From Alisma plantago-aquatica (taxonomy: Eukaryota; Streptophyta; Magnoliopsida; Alismatales; Alismataceae): a stretch of DNA of 64,000 nt. This document shows, one piece after another, positions 12,490 through 23,593 of the stretch. Each line of letters opens with the position of its first letter. Position 1 is the stretch's first letter. Where the stretch lies: NCBI GenBank assembly GCA_963693085.1, contig OY856409.1, positions 518,530,303 to 518,594,302 of the forward strand, read 5' to 3'. Under the pieces are notes generated by a model that saw nothing but the letters and a program-made list of their open reading frames with translations, did not search any database and was not told where the DNA came from. The position numbers and the translations under genes are program-made.

Positions 12490-13255
12490 AGGCCCACCTA
12501 AGCTTATGTGTTGTTTGGCTTAGCGACGATGCCAACCGCCGGCCTTGATCGCCGCTAGAAAATTCAACAACACATGCTCCGTTCGGCAAAGCGTTGGCAT
12601 TCCACGCCCGCTGGATTGCCGCTGGTCCTGCTTCCATTTGACGCGATGAAGAAAATTTAAAAATAGACGCTTCGGAATGCTGGATCCAGTAGAAAAAGTG
12701 AGTGTCGAATCACTGTCTGTCTGCCCGAGGATAAACCTAGGCTGCCCGGCCGCTACCAGACGCGTTGCCGAACGCAACATTAATAAACGGCAATCCATAG
12801 CACTATAGCAATCGAGCTGTGAACGAGTTAACAGAACGTCGGGGCACCGCGACGCTTTGCCAGACGAGACGAACCTGAGCCCCATCAGTTATGCCCGTCT
12901 GCTGGCGTTTTGTGTTGCGGCGTCCCCTCCTCTGATACTGTTTAGGGGGCTGGTAACAGTTTCCCCATTTTCCTCCCCTCTGCTGCCGAGCTGACAACTC
13001 AGTCTCTCTGAGCGGACAAAGCCGCCATCGTTCCGTCTCTCCGCCGGTCCGGCCGCAGTACTCCATCGTTTCCCCGTTGCGGCATATAGTTTCCCTCCTC
13101 TACAACACTCGGCTAAGAGACAAAGTGGTATAAAGGCGGAGGCCAGTCAAAGGGAGTGCTCTAGGAGGCGTGTTCCAAGCTGCCCGGGGGGTGAGGAGCT
13201 CGGGGGTCACTCTCTGGCCGGAGGATCGATCCTTCCTCATTCGAGGTACATTGAC
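12490..13255 (+). other. GC-rich island, possible promoter/first exon of the Sel1-repeat gene
   Basis: Base composition changes abruptly to GC-rich, with many CG dinucleotides, between A+T-rich flanks. The right edge has a plausible splice donor (CATTCGAG followed by GTACATTG near 13246). No start codon with a sustained reading frame is present on the plus strand; minus-strand ORFs of 60-121 residues here resemble nothing I know. Being about 4 kb upstream of the first recognisable Sel1-repeat exon, on the right strand, it could be a non-coding first exon. The segment 12490-12900 could instead be a DNA transposon, since it has GTTTGGC- and GCCGAACGC-like inverted motifs. Confidence 0.3.
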
Positions 13256-14335
13256 AGTTATTTATTTCCTTCCCGACCTGAACGTAATCATCCGCTAACG
13301 TTGAATTACCAACATCGTTTAAATCACATTCCATCACTTGCAATTTAACACCAACCTATTGAGTTACCGTGGTTGTTATTTATAATTTGTTTTGTCAAAC
13401 TGATAGCATGTAGAGGTCTTCCATTCTACACCTGACTGCAGTAGGTGGAGAGTGGTAGATGCTAGTGTCAATTAGTTAATGAGGAACTATCTAAACTAGT
13501 TAGTCAGAACAAACCTTGTGCATTCCCGTTGATTGAGTTCTCAGCTTCTAACTGGGTCATCCCTAACAGTGAAGATGTAAGCGTAAGATTGGCATGGGTA
13601 CCGAAAAGCGAGAATGAGCTTCTTGGAGTAAAAACCGTGACTGAATTCTGCCTCCTGTATTGACGATTCCATTGCTTCTAGAACCTGACTAGCTCAGTCG
13701 CTTGGGCTGCGTCTGCATGCAGCATGGAAAGTTTACCTCCTATGCCCATAGACAGCTGAATAATCGTGAGTGAAATAATTAATTCATGGCTTCGAGTTAG
13801 TTGTTGATGTGAGTGCACTATAGATTTGGCATAATTGCTTGCAGGAGGTGAGAGTTTTTGCTGATCATCTTTTTGCAAAAGGAACTGGTTACCAGCTTAA
13901 TATCTTTAAATCATACAAGATCACTGGTTCTTGATATCCTACTTTGTTCTTAAGTACAATAACATTAATCATGTCTTATTGTCTTCTTGAAGAACAAGCT
14001 TAATGGCTATGATTCTTTCCTTTATTGTAAGTCAATATAATATCCAGAGCAGAAAACATAGGCGACGGTAGCCTCAAAACTAGAATTAAGGAAAAAAGAG
14101 CGAAATAGAGGTTGGTTATCGAGGATGACCAGAAGGGTAGGAAACACTAACTAGGCTAACGAGAGACTATCAAACAACCGAGAGCCCCCATGTGGCTAGG
14201 CCAAGCCAAAACTTAAAAAGATAGGCAACAAAGCAAAATGTTACATTGTGGGATTATATGACTCATCCATGTGATCTTGACAACATCATCCTTCCCACAT
14301 TTAAAAGAAGAAACCAACAAGGCTTGGATATGAAA
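13256..14335. other. Spacer or intron, no feature recognised
   Basis: Low-complexity-free, moderately A+T-rich sequence. A short open stretch after a TTGCTTGCAG acceptor-like site at about 13840-13915 reads about 29 codons before a stop; it does not join convincingly to other exons and is not called. Confidence 0.4.
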
Positions 14336-14339
14336 GATA

Positions 14340-15480
14340 GCCATTCTTCTTATCTTCCTTCCCCATCTGCCCTATGCTCTTAAAAAGAAAAGGGTGCTTT
14401 TTGACCATAATGAATTTCTATTCTCCAGTCTGGGAACTGGGAAGTAGAATGAATCAAGGAGCCCTTCGTCTCACTACCTTCTGTGCGGGGGAGTGCCTTC
14501 TTGCGCATTCGGATCTACTGGGAATCAACTTAGTTAGTCTCTCTCCTTTGACTAAGGCATCCTTCATGTTGTCTTACAGAATGGATGGATTGGATTGGGA
14601 CATCCCTACAACTCCATATTCAACGTTTGTGCTTGTTAGGTTGGCTCTTCTGCAACTACCTACCATTACCTAACCAACCAGTGCCCTATCAAAGCAAATC
14701 AAATGGATGCTCTCTCACCAGCCTCACCATAAACTCTCGTAGTATCTCTGTAGATGATCTGGCAAAAGCGAAAGATCCCGGGCACATCAGGCGAATTGGA
14801 GGCTGACCGCTGAGCACACCCTGGCCTCGCAGGGCTGTGGGTGTGAGCAAGACATGGATTCCGTCCCGAGCAATGGGAGGAGGCCCCAACGGAGAGAACA
14901 ATGAGGAAGAGCGCTCGGCCTGCCGAGCGGCATGAGTAACAAACAACTGACTCCTTTGAAAGAGAAAGAAATAGCCAAACCAACGCAACTGTCTGGTCAA
15001 TCTTAGTGATCTTATCGATCCGAAAATCGGAGACGGACGACCACAGTCCCAACGTCACCAACACCGTGATGTTTACTAATCAATGAAGCCCATCAACAAC
15101 AACTTGACCCAACTTAGGGGATTTTTGGCAGCAAGTCCATTGGAGCTCGTTGATCGCAAACCGGACAAAACACGTTTGCCCGTCCTTTTTGCTTCATGTT
15201 TCCATGGGAGTGTGTGTGTGCTCTTTATCACCCCAAGGGGTGTACTTCGACGCCCTCCCCCGTTTCAACTTCAAAAGGGCACACGAGACTCAATAAGGTT
15301 CCGTGGATGTTCCTTACCTGCTCAGCCTGCTCGTTCCTCGTCCGAACCGATACAAGAAAGTTCCCCGCCGCTTAGAACTCTGGCTCGTTTGCAGCAAGCA
15401 AGAGGCCAACAACTCAAATCAGGTTCATCCGGTTGATACCTTTGAATCGGGAAATATTTTTGGGGTTTTCTGGTCCAACT
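14340..15480. other. Possible nuclear copy of mitochondrial DNA (NUMT)
   Basis: About 1.1 kb of near-50% GC sequence of even composition, unlike the A+T-rich flanks, with the texture of plant mitochondrial intergenic DNA (for example AAGGAGCCCTTCGTCTCACT and GAAAGAGAAAGAAATAGCC-like runs). ORFs at 14374-14673 and 15083-15436 match no gene I know. The call rests on composition and recall of style only. Confidence 0.3.
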
Positions 15481-15589
15481 CTATTAGGGTTTGAGTCAAA
15501 AATCAAAGACCCTAACCTGCTTATAAGATCGAGTCTGGTTTCTTGTCACCAGTATAAAACTACAAGGATCCATGTCACGAGAAGTGACC

Positions 15590-15869
15590 ATGAATGCTTG
15601 GTTGTCAATTGACTGCCCACCGTCCTTGTCTAGGACCTAGGACTGGCTACATTAACTAGCGTAGGCGGATTTGGACCTACTTATGCTCATTTATGATAAA
15701 TTAATGAATATTAATATAGTATAACTCCACATAACAGAAAGAGTGAAAGTTTTTATGGTTGGCTGTCAAGCTACCACCAACCCTCCTCCTTTACCCGGGC
15801 TTGGGACCAGCTACATTTGCACAAAATGTACGAAACATAGGCGGAGTTTGATGATGATGATGATGATGT
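15590..15869 (+). mobile_element. 3' tail of an RTE-like non-LTR retrotransposon
   Basis: The block ends in GGCGGAGTTTGATGATGATG with a short (GAT)n run (to 15869), preceded by ACCCGGGCTTGGGACCAGCT. RTE-clade LINEs end in short tandem repeats of this kind rather than poly(A). No reverse transcriptase remains, so it would be a 5'-truncated copy. Confidence 0.45.
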
Positions 15870-17331
15870 AACTCCACAATTATCTCTGTAATTATTGAAA
15901 AGATAACACAAGTGGCTTATAAAACTACTTTTATCAAATAAAACACCAAAGTTTCTTGAGACAATCCAATGAAAATTGTGGATATAGGCAATTCATTATG
16001 GTTTTGAAATTATTAATTCACAATTATTGCCTCTAAATTGTCAACAATGCCATGATATTTTTTTAGATATTCAAAACTTTGATTTAAATGTATTCAACCA
16101 AAATTATTACTCAATAGGATCTTAATCCCTCAAAATGGAATCAAGCTTAAAATTAAAGAGAACAACCAGTTATAGATTCAGATAGCGGATGAAGAAATAA
16201 TGACAAACTTAAGTAATTTGAATCTCAAATTGACTGCTATTAGGAGTCAAGACCTGAAATGAGATCAAGATTGATCCAATATTAGGTTAATTATCAAAAT
16301 CATCAACACATCATTTATAATATTTCCTAGGTAACCATATTAAGATCCTAAAATATGATTATACCAAATTCTTAAATCAGTACAGGTTAAAACCTCTGGA
16401 TCCTTGTAAGCGATGTTTTTTTATACTATTAAGATAGATTACCCAGTTGTTATTTTTAATAGATATCAAATTTTGTTTATATTTGATTAGCATGAATTCC
16501 ATCCTATTACAGCCAGCTTCACTCACAGCCCATTGATATTTTTGCAAGAGTTGAATGTGGAATAAGAAGCGTTTCACTTTCACCCGTCAATGATAGAACA
16601 CAAAATGCTTGAATCTGGCAGACTGACAACAAAAACCTGGGTCTGAAGGCAGAAAAACAACAAAACAGCTGAATCAATGTTGACACTCAAGAACACTTCT
16701 GCGAAAATCACTCCAGTTCCATGTGATTTTCCCTTGATTGCAAGTTCCTGCTGTTTATCCCACTTTTATGAGTATGTAAATTAGGGCACATCTCTATCCT
16801 TTGCTTGTTTCCAAACTTCTAGGTTGCTTTTGTGATTAACTTGTTTAAATTGAATGACAGTCTACTAGATTGGTGTTGACTGCTTCTTAATGATTTTAAC
16901 AGCAGGTGATGAAAATCTAGTTATCCAATTTTTGCTCTGCATCATTTATATGCCAAGATTTTGTTACTGTTCTTCAGGGATTTATCCATTATGCTGCTTT
17001 ACTTTCCTTTTCTTTAAAGAAAATCTCTATCCTTTTCTTAACATGAATGTTTGCAATCCTTGCAGTAACATTTAAGTTTGAATAAACTGAGATAGACAAC
17101 CCGTTAAATCAGTTATTATCTCCTCGAACAGCTTTTGAAGAAAGGGGTGATTGATCTATTGGATTGATGTATTGGCTCCTATCCAGAGCAACACGGTTAC
17201 ATCCAAGCCTTTCCTCTCATGTGACCGCCCTCACACTCTACTTGAATCTTTTACACTAACTTGCTTTTAGGTTATCCATTCAGAGTGGATTAACCGATAA
17301 ATTGAAATTGTCAGAGATGGATTCACAGCAG
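15870..17331. other. A+T-rich spacer or intron upstream of the first recognised exon
   Basis: No transposon boundary or coding stretch could be supported. Earlier exons of the Sel1-repeat gene may exist upstream, since the first recognised exon begins at a splice acceptor and not at a start codon. Confidence 0.4.
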
Positions 17332-17443
17332 AAACAAGAAGGCTATGGAACTTGTCGCAAAGGGTTGGAGTGCCCTTCAAGAAGTTGATCGAGTCATTGA
17401 CTATACAGAACTGAATGATCCAAAGCTGATTCCTCATCTCAGA
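17332..17443 (+). CDS. Sel1-repeat gene, first recognised exon
   Basis: Opens after an acceptor ending CACAGCAG and closes at AGA before donor GTAAGG. It reads [18 protein letters not shown] and continues to LIPHLR, an amphipathic helical segment. The acceptor could alternatively be three bases earlier without changing frame. It starts in the third position of a codon, so at least one exon lies upstream. Confidence 0.75.
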
Positions 17444-17593
17444 GTAAGGATAACTCAAGTTCAACCTTTAATTTTGAATCACCGTTAAATTACAGTTTAC
17501 AGCTACCTAGTAGAGAACATGTTTTCTATTCTAGAGTGATTCTTGGAATAACATAGAACCACACTTAATGCTTTCTCTTTAATCTGTACATAG

Positions 17594-17709
17594 ACTGCAA
17601 AAGAAAACTTTGAATTGGCATTGGAGGTTGACAACTCAAATACCCATGCTAGATATTGGTTAGCAAGGCTGCATTTCAAATACCATGTTCCTGGCGCCTG
17701 CAAAGCCGT
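17594..17709 (+). CDS. Sel1-repeat gene, second recognised exon
   Basis: Follows a 150-base intron whose acceptor is ACATAG. It reads [20 protein letters not shown] and ends HVPGACKAV, a TPR-like helix pair, closing two bases into a valine codon at donor GTAAGT. The next exon is about 13.7 kb away and supplies the third base. Confidence 0.82.
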
Positions 17710-17843
17710 GTAAGTAGTGTATTTTTTCCTGATTTTTTTTCTTATTGGTGAATCCCTATATATTTATGGTATATTTACCAAGCTGGCCCAATATACATCG
17801 GTATCTGATCATATTAAGCATCAAAATGGCTTAAGACATGCAC

Positions 17844-18226
17844 ATGGTTGTCAAGATTTAGACAACATAGGTTGCTTAGGCTGGTGCCTAGGTGCATCTT
17901 TTTGTAAAATTTGATTCTGCATGTCTAATATGTATAATCTATAATATATGTCATGCATATAAGGTATTTTCAGTACATATTTAATTCTACACCCTAAATA
18001 GTCATGTAGGACTAGAGTCAAATAGAAGCATAAAATTCATGAGAAGTGTTTATATGATACTTAAATAACGTACAAAACTTGAAAATTCAGGATAAAACTG
18101 TCCAACCGCCTCACGTTCCCTAGACACCCCTAGGTGGCCTCCTAAGTCGTCATAGACACAATTTTTAACTTAAGTAGATGGCATCCTAGGCGGACCCCAC
18201 CTTGGGTGCCTAACCGCCACAACTAT
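17844..18226. repeat. CCTAGG-rich inverted-repeat element H0
   Basis: A block of about 380 bp starts GGTTGTCAAG and ends CACAACTATG, with CCTAGG-bearing ends (GGTGCCTAGG on the left, CATCCTAGGCGG on the right). The ends are imperfect inverted repeats like those of H1 and H2, but the internal minisatellite is absent. No clean target duplication was found. Confidence 0.5.
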
Positions 18227-18384
18227 GCCCATGCATTTCAACTTCGATACATGACATGTCATTTACCAATATCATTTCTTGAGAAATTAAACTGGACAAC
18301 AAGTCAACTCGATTATATTACTGCATGTGTGAACGACATGCACATAATATCACATTACAACATTTTTGAACATACTTAGAAGCT

Positions 18385-19684
18385 TAGTTATCACGACGCC
18401 CACATAGGCGTTGGGAAGGGCGCCTCAAAATAGGCACCTAGCCTCTTAATTGTCTTAAGTGGGTGCTTAAGGCCTTATAGTGCCAACTTAAGCCATTGAA
18501 AGGCTAAATTACCATGAATTAGGTTTGTATTTGGTCAAATTAGTCCACCTTGAGTCATTTTATGGTCGAAATAGGCTTGATTTAGCCCAAACCAGGTCTA
18601 ATTTTGGCAAATTAGTTCTGATTTGGGGAAAACAGGTTTGAAGCTGGGGGAATACATCTGATTTGAGGAAACTAAGCCAGATTTGGCCAAACTGGGTCTC
18701 ATTTAGGTCAATATAGGGTAATTAGGGGAAGTGAGGTATGATTAGGTCATGTTATGCAAAATTAGGTCCGATTAGGCCAAATCATGTCAAATACGAGTGA
18801 ATCAAGTCTGATTTGGGGAAAACAAGTTTGATTTGGAGATACATATAATTTGGGGAAATTAGGTTTGATTTGGCCAAATTGGGTCTCATTTAGGTCAAAA
18901 TTGGGTAAATTAGGGGAAATAAGGTTTGATCAGGTCATGTTATGCAAAATTAGGTCAAATTTTGGGCCAAACCAGGTTAAATTTGGGCAAATTAGATCTC
19001 ATTTAGGGAATATATGTCTAATTTGGAGGAAATAGGTCTAATTTAGGAAATGAGGTCTCATTTAGCCAAATTTAATCTCATTTAGGTAAATATCAGACAA
19101 ATTAAATGAAGGTTTGATAAGTTTATGTTATGCAAAATTAGGTTAGATTTATGTCATATTAGTTCAGACTAGGTCTAACTTGGATCAAGATAGCTTAAAT
19201 TAGGGCCAATCAGGTCCAGTATAGGTCATGTTAGGTGTGATTTAGCTCAAATTATAGGTGTTATTACTTAGATATAGCCATTAGAAATATACATATGTAT
19301 CTATTCGAACATGGCTAAATATATTTGGAAATTTTACTATATATATGTAAAACATAGAAAATAAGACATTAGATGAGACCACTCGGTCTCCTAGTTAATG
19401 ATTGCTTTGATTTTAGCTACTTCGTTTTCTCATTTCTCTCTCTCATGTTGTTATATCTTGTAATCGAGTAGCACACGACTTTGTTGAATAATATTTCTTA
19501 GTGGTTTTGTGTGACTTGTAGGGTCCCTAGGACTTATCTCAAGTCTGATTTTGAACCATGTTTCCTCTAGTCGTGATTTTTAAAAAAAGAGTATGCCTTT
19601 AAAAAACATAAAAGCCTAGAAACACCAGGTTGTTGCCTTGGTGCCCCCTGAGGGGAAAGGATTGCCTAGCCACCTAGGCAACTA
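18385..19684. mobile_element. CCTAGG-rich element H1 with internal degenerate minisatellite
   Basis: The left end (TAGTTATCACGACGCC...GGCGCCT) and right end (GCCACCTAGGCAACTA) are imperfect inverted repeats. Between them, 18500-19260 is built almost wholly of degenerate units of roughly 20-30 bases such as TTAGGTCTGATTTGGGG and AAATTAGGTC. No transposase is present. The short ORF at 18850-19035 is made of these repeats. Likely a non-autonomous DNA transposon. Confidence 0.6.
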
Positions 19685-20004
19685 TGCATAGAAAAATTGA
19701 GTTCGATGAAAAAAAGATTGAGACCATAGGGTAACGCATCATCCGTGCAAGCTTAGGGACAAAGGTCACACCTGCTCTGATTTCTCATATAATGGTTTGA
19801 AAGAACGGGAAAGACAACTACATTTGGCATAAGAGCCCGACGACCAGTGACTGATTTTTTGAAGGGCTCAATTTGAGTCTCTTAACAAAATGCAATTTTG
19901 CAACAAATCTAGTCAAATGTATGAACACGAGAAAACAAGATATAAAAAAACAAATTCAAATGAATAATAAAGGTTAAAATAGATTGAGATATTCAATACC
20001 AACC

Positions 20005-21400
20005 ATAGTCACAATATTTGCCTTTTTTTGTTGAAAAAAATGCGTTTAAAACGCGTATTATTCCTGCCGTCTGTGTTGTATAGGCGCCTGCCTGGGCGGC
20101 GCCTAGGCTTAAGTCAGCCCGCTTCAAACTGGGCACCCACCCCCCTAATTGACCTAAGTTGTTGCCTAAGGCCTTTTGAGGCCCAAGTTAAGCCAATTCA
20201 AGGCTGATTTAGCATAAATTAGATCTGAATTTGATCAAATTGATTCATTCTATGGTTAAATTGGATCTGATTTATCCTCAACGGGGTCAATTTAGGGTAA
20301 ATTAGGTCTGATTTGGGGGAATTAGGTCTAATTTGGGGGAATTAGGTCTAATTTGAGGGAATTAGGTCTGATTTGGTCATGTAAGGCCTCGTTTAGATCA
20401 ACATAGGGAAATTTAGGGTCAATTAGGTTTGATTTGGTCATGTTATGCAAAGTAGGTTTGATTTTAGACCAAATTATGTCAAATTTAGCAGATTAGGTCT
20501 GATTTGGGGAAAACAAGTTTGATTTTGGGGAAATGGTCTGATATGGTGAGATTATGTCTAATGTGGCCAAATTAGATATTGTTTAGGTCAATGTGGGGCA
20601 AATTTTGGGAAATTAGGTTTGATTGGATCGTAATATACAAAATTAGGTTTTATTTAGACCAAATCATGTCCAAATTGGGCACATTAGGTCTAATTTAGGG
20701 GAAACAAGTTATTTGGGGGAAATTGTTCTAAATTGGATGACTAGGCCTTGTTTGGCCAAATTTTGTCTCATTTAGGTGAATATATGATTTTTTTTGGAAA
20801 TTGGGATTGATTTGGTTATGGTATACAAAATTAGGTTTGGTTTAGGCAAAAATTAGGGTAAATTAGGTCAAATTTGTATCAAATTAATTCAAATTAGGGT
20901 CAATCAGTTCTAGTTTAGGTCTTGTTAGTTTTGATTTAGCCTAAATTCTACATAATAGTATTATACATGTTTTGCCTACAAACATAATATATGTTTTGCT
21001 TTCTGATTTCTATATGAATTTTGTTTAGGTAAAACATCCACAATTCAATCCATATCTAATGATTTTGTTGCTTTCTTCATATGATGCTAGCACATTGATT
21101 GCATATTTATCATGCATATTTATGTGTAAGGATTGTATTTTTCTGGAATTATACATATATTTGTTAAAATAAAAATATATACTAAAACACACCTGGGCCA
21201 CTGCTTGGGCGCCTAGGCTGTCTGGGCGTCCCTCTAGAACGCCTGGCCGCCTGGCCACCTATACAACCATGGCTGCCGTATGTGACGACCGTTTTAAACT
21301 CCAAACCGAATAATACATTTTAAACGCGTTTCATTTGCGTTTTATTCCCGTATTGCGTTTTAAACGTGTTTAGTACATTTTTTCCCGTTTTATACAGTTA
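20005..21400. repeat. A+T-rich GTTTTAAACGCG element split by H2
   Basis: Sequence on both sides of H2 shares the unusual motifs AAAACGCG and TTTAAACG (20040-20062; 21286-21385). They look like two halves of one older repeat into which H2 inserted. Confidence 0.4.
20074..21272. mobile_element. CCTAGG-rich element H2, second minisatellite-bearing copy
   Basis: The ends carry a perfect 10-base inverted repeat, GTTGTATAGG (20075) and CCTATACAAC (to 21267), within longer GC-rich imperfect inverted repeats. The body (20270-20940) has the same GGTCTGATTTGGGG-type degenerate repeats as H1. Flanks CTGCCGTCTG and CTGCCGTATG differ at one base in ten and could be a target duplication, which would suit a Mutator-like element. 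Confidence 0.62.
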
Positions 21401-21429
21401 TGTACTTTTGTTTCATACTTGGTTTTCCT

Positions 21430-21880
21430 GAGTCATTTTTTATTTGCAGCAGGGTTCCACCTCTGCTTCATTCTCCTCCCTTCCTACTTTGTACCTGTTG
21501 CTTGTTGCTCCCATTCTTCTCTTTCTTCCTCCACCATCCCCTCTTCCTCCGTGATTTCTCCCTGCTGTTTGCTGCTTCCACTTCTTCCCCTTCTTCCTCC
21601 TACACCATCCCCTCTTCCTCCCCGTTTTTTCCACTTCTTTCCCTTCTTCCTCCTCCATTGTCTCTCTTCCTCCCTCATTTCTCCTATTGCAGCACCTTCT
21701 ACGTTTTCCTATTCTTCCTCCTTCGTCGTCCCCTCTTCCTCCCAATTCTTTTTCCTCTTTCTGCTGCTTGTTTCTTTTACTTTCATGTTCCACCTCTTAT
21801 TTGCTCCTCTCTTCTTTATCATCCTCCTACTTCCTTTTTTCCTTCTTCCTCCCTCCTCTCATTTAACCCAATTTTCCTTT
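21430..21880. repeat. Polypyrimidine (CTTCCTCC)-rich degenerate repeat
   Basis: About 450 bases of nearly pure pyrimidine on the plus strand with imperfect repetition of CCATCCCCTCTTCCTCC-like units. Long ORFs on both strands (to 208 codons) are a by-product of this bias. Confidence 0.75.
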
Positions 21881-22062
21881 TTCTATTTGTTTTTTCCTAT
21901 TTGCAATTGCAATTTACAATCAGTTATCAGTCCATGGGGTGTATTTCTGAAATCTATGATACGTTTATGTATTAGTCGAACTTTCTATATTAGGGTATTC
22001 AATGTGATGTGTAATCCTCAATTCAATCATTATATATGTGTATAATTGTATATACATGTGTG

Positions 22063-22072
<10 letters not shown>

Positions 22073-22130
<58 letters not shown>
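22073..22130. repeat. (TA)29 microsatellite
   Basis: Uninterrupted TA dinucleotides, preceded by a (TG)n run at 22057-22071. Confidence 0.97.
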
Positions 22131-22133
<3 letters not shown>

Positions 22134-22469
22134 GTTCATTCAAAACCCGACGGGTAGCCTAGATTTTCGCTACACGTCAGCCAAAAAAGTAACTATACGG
22201 TTAGAAAAGTAACCCGCTGGACAAAAAAGTAACTATGATGATAAAAAAGTAAATATACGACTAAAAAAGTAAATCTGGGCAGAATACACAACAAATATGT
22301 ATGTAATTGTATATTTGAATCTACTGTTGCAAATGTAACTATCTATGCATGAAAAGTAGCAGTTTGCAAGGTAAAGTAACCCTCTACATGTGTAAAGTAA
22401 GAAACTAAAAAAAAAGTAATCAAAATAGGGGGCGGGTAGCTACCCGCACAGGTATTAAAGATGGGCCCT
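22131..22469. mobile_element. Micron/Helitron-like element set between TA runs
   Basis: About 340 bases lie between the (TA)29 run and a second TA-rich run at 22469-22500. The left end has ACCCGACGGGTAGC; the right end has a perfect 16-base palindrome GCGGGTAGCTACCCGC (22432-22447). The interior repeats AAAAAAGTAACTAT-like units (22187-22290, 22370-22420). Flanking TA repeats on both sides are the hallmark of rice micron MITEs; a TC start and a 3' hairpin also recall Helitrons, though a CTRR end is not evident. Confidence 0.45.
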
Positions 22470-22928
22470 ATATATATATACACATATATATCTATATATA
22501 TCCCTTTTTTTCCCGACTTTTTCCCAAATAGTACTTTTACCGTACGTTGATCGATTTTTATCCGAATTTTCTGCATCATTCCCAAATTCTGAATTTTGTA
22601 GCTCAACCGTACGTATGCCGAATACCGAATTTGTTACTACGATACCAACACCTCCAATGGCCTTGCATTTGTATTAACTGTAAGCGATAAGAAAATTTGA
22701 AATCTAGGTTCCTGGCCATCTTGGTGCGGTCTTCGTGAGGCATTGTATGATGCAAGGGTTCAATTACAGAAGTGCAAGATGTTTTGGGCTAGTGTTATTG
22801 AAAGGAGAGGGTAGACCATTGAGGATATTAGACCAGTAAGTGTGGGTGGTGTATTCCTAAGGATTATGTCAAAGCTGATCTTGGAGAGGTATGATTAGGT
22901 TCTTTCTTATCTGTACCATGTTGCTATG

Positions 22929-23125
22929 TATAGAGATATGTTGTTTTCTGTTATGTTTTGTTGAGTGTCATGTGCATAGCATGTGCCTCACTTATGCTGT
23001 TTACTTCTGTAGTTTAGTCCCATATTTCTCACCTCTGCTTTAGTCTCTATTCTCTTCTATTATATAAGAGACTGCATTGTACTCTGTTTTACTCACTCAA
23101 TAAAAGAAGCATTGGTTTATCTATA
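22929..23125 (+). repeat. 5' LTR of E
   Basis: 197 bases, TATAGA...TCTATA. It contains a TATA-like TTATATAAG near 23070 and an AATAAA signal near 23100 before the primer-binding site. Confidence 0.93.
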
Positions 23126-23138
23126 TGGTATCAAGAGC
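23126..23138 (+). other. Primer-binding site of E
   Basis: TGGTATCAAGAGC directly after the LTR: the copia tRNA-Met site with one inserted A. Confidence 0.85.
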
Positions 23139-23593
23139 AGGCCCGGTCCCCGTTTTTTCTTTCCACTCTCCCCCATGCCTTGAAGTGCCCCCCCCCCCCC
23201 CCGCGCGCTGCCTACCATTGCCCCCTATCCCTACCTGCCGGCCGCCTCCCTCCAGCTGCTGCCGTAACACCTCCCTCCCCTCACCCATCGGCTGCCACCA
23301 CCCCTCCTCCACCTTTCTTCCTCACCAATCCCATCTTCCTCTCCTAGCGGGTAATCTACTCTTTCGGACAGCCATAAACCTCTCACGTTGAGAGTCCCCT
23401 ACGTCTCCGATTCTTTTTCTGCCTGCGCCTCATGAAGGATTATTGATTTCCTCATGACGACATAGGTTCTTTTCATCTATCTCTGCCCGAATACATGTCC
23501 TTCTGATCTGATGCGTCAGATCCCTGCTGCTGCTATTGCCCCATAGCGGGTTCATTATTTTTTGTCTGCTACTGTCCATAGTGGGTTATTTAC

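Noticed and set aside
12520..13066. Minus-strand frames of 121 and 87 codons
   Set aside because: They overlap a GC-rich island; no recognisable protein and no splice-supported continuation.
13700..13915. A possible upstream exon pair with GTGAGT donor and TTGCTTGCAG acceptor
   Set aside because: The only open left frame, joined at these sites, runs into a stop within a few codons; no link to the Sel1-repeat frame.
18500..20940. Telomere-like TTTAGGG strings
   Set aside because: Isolated TTTAGGG words fall within the H1/H2 degenerate repeats and do not form a tandem telomeric array.
21400..22045. Open frames of 191, 208 and 117 codons on both strands
   Set aside because: They arise from a nearly pure pyrimidine tract; composition is Ser/Pro/Phe/Leu on one strand and Gly/Glu/Arg/Lys on the other with no domain.
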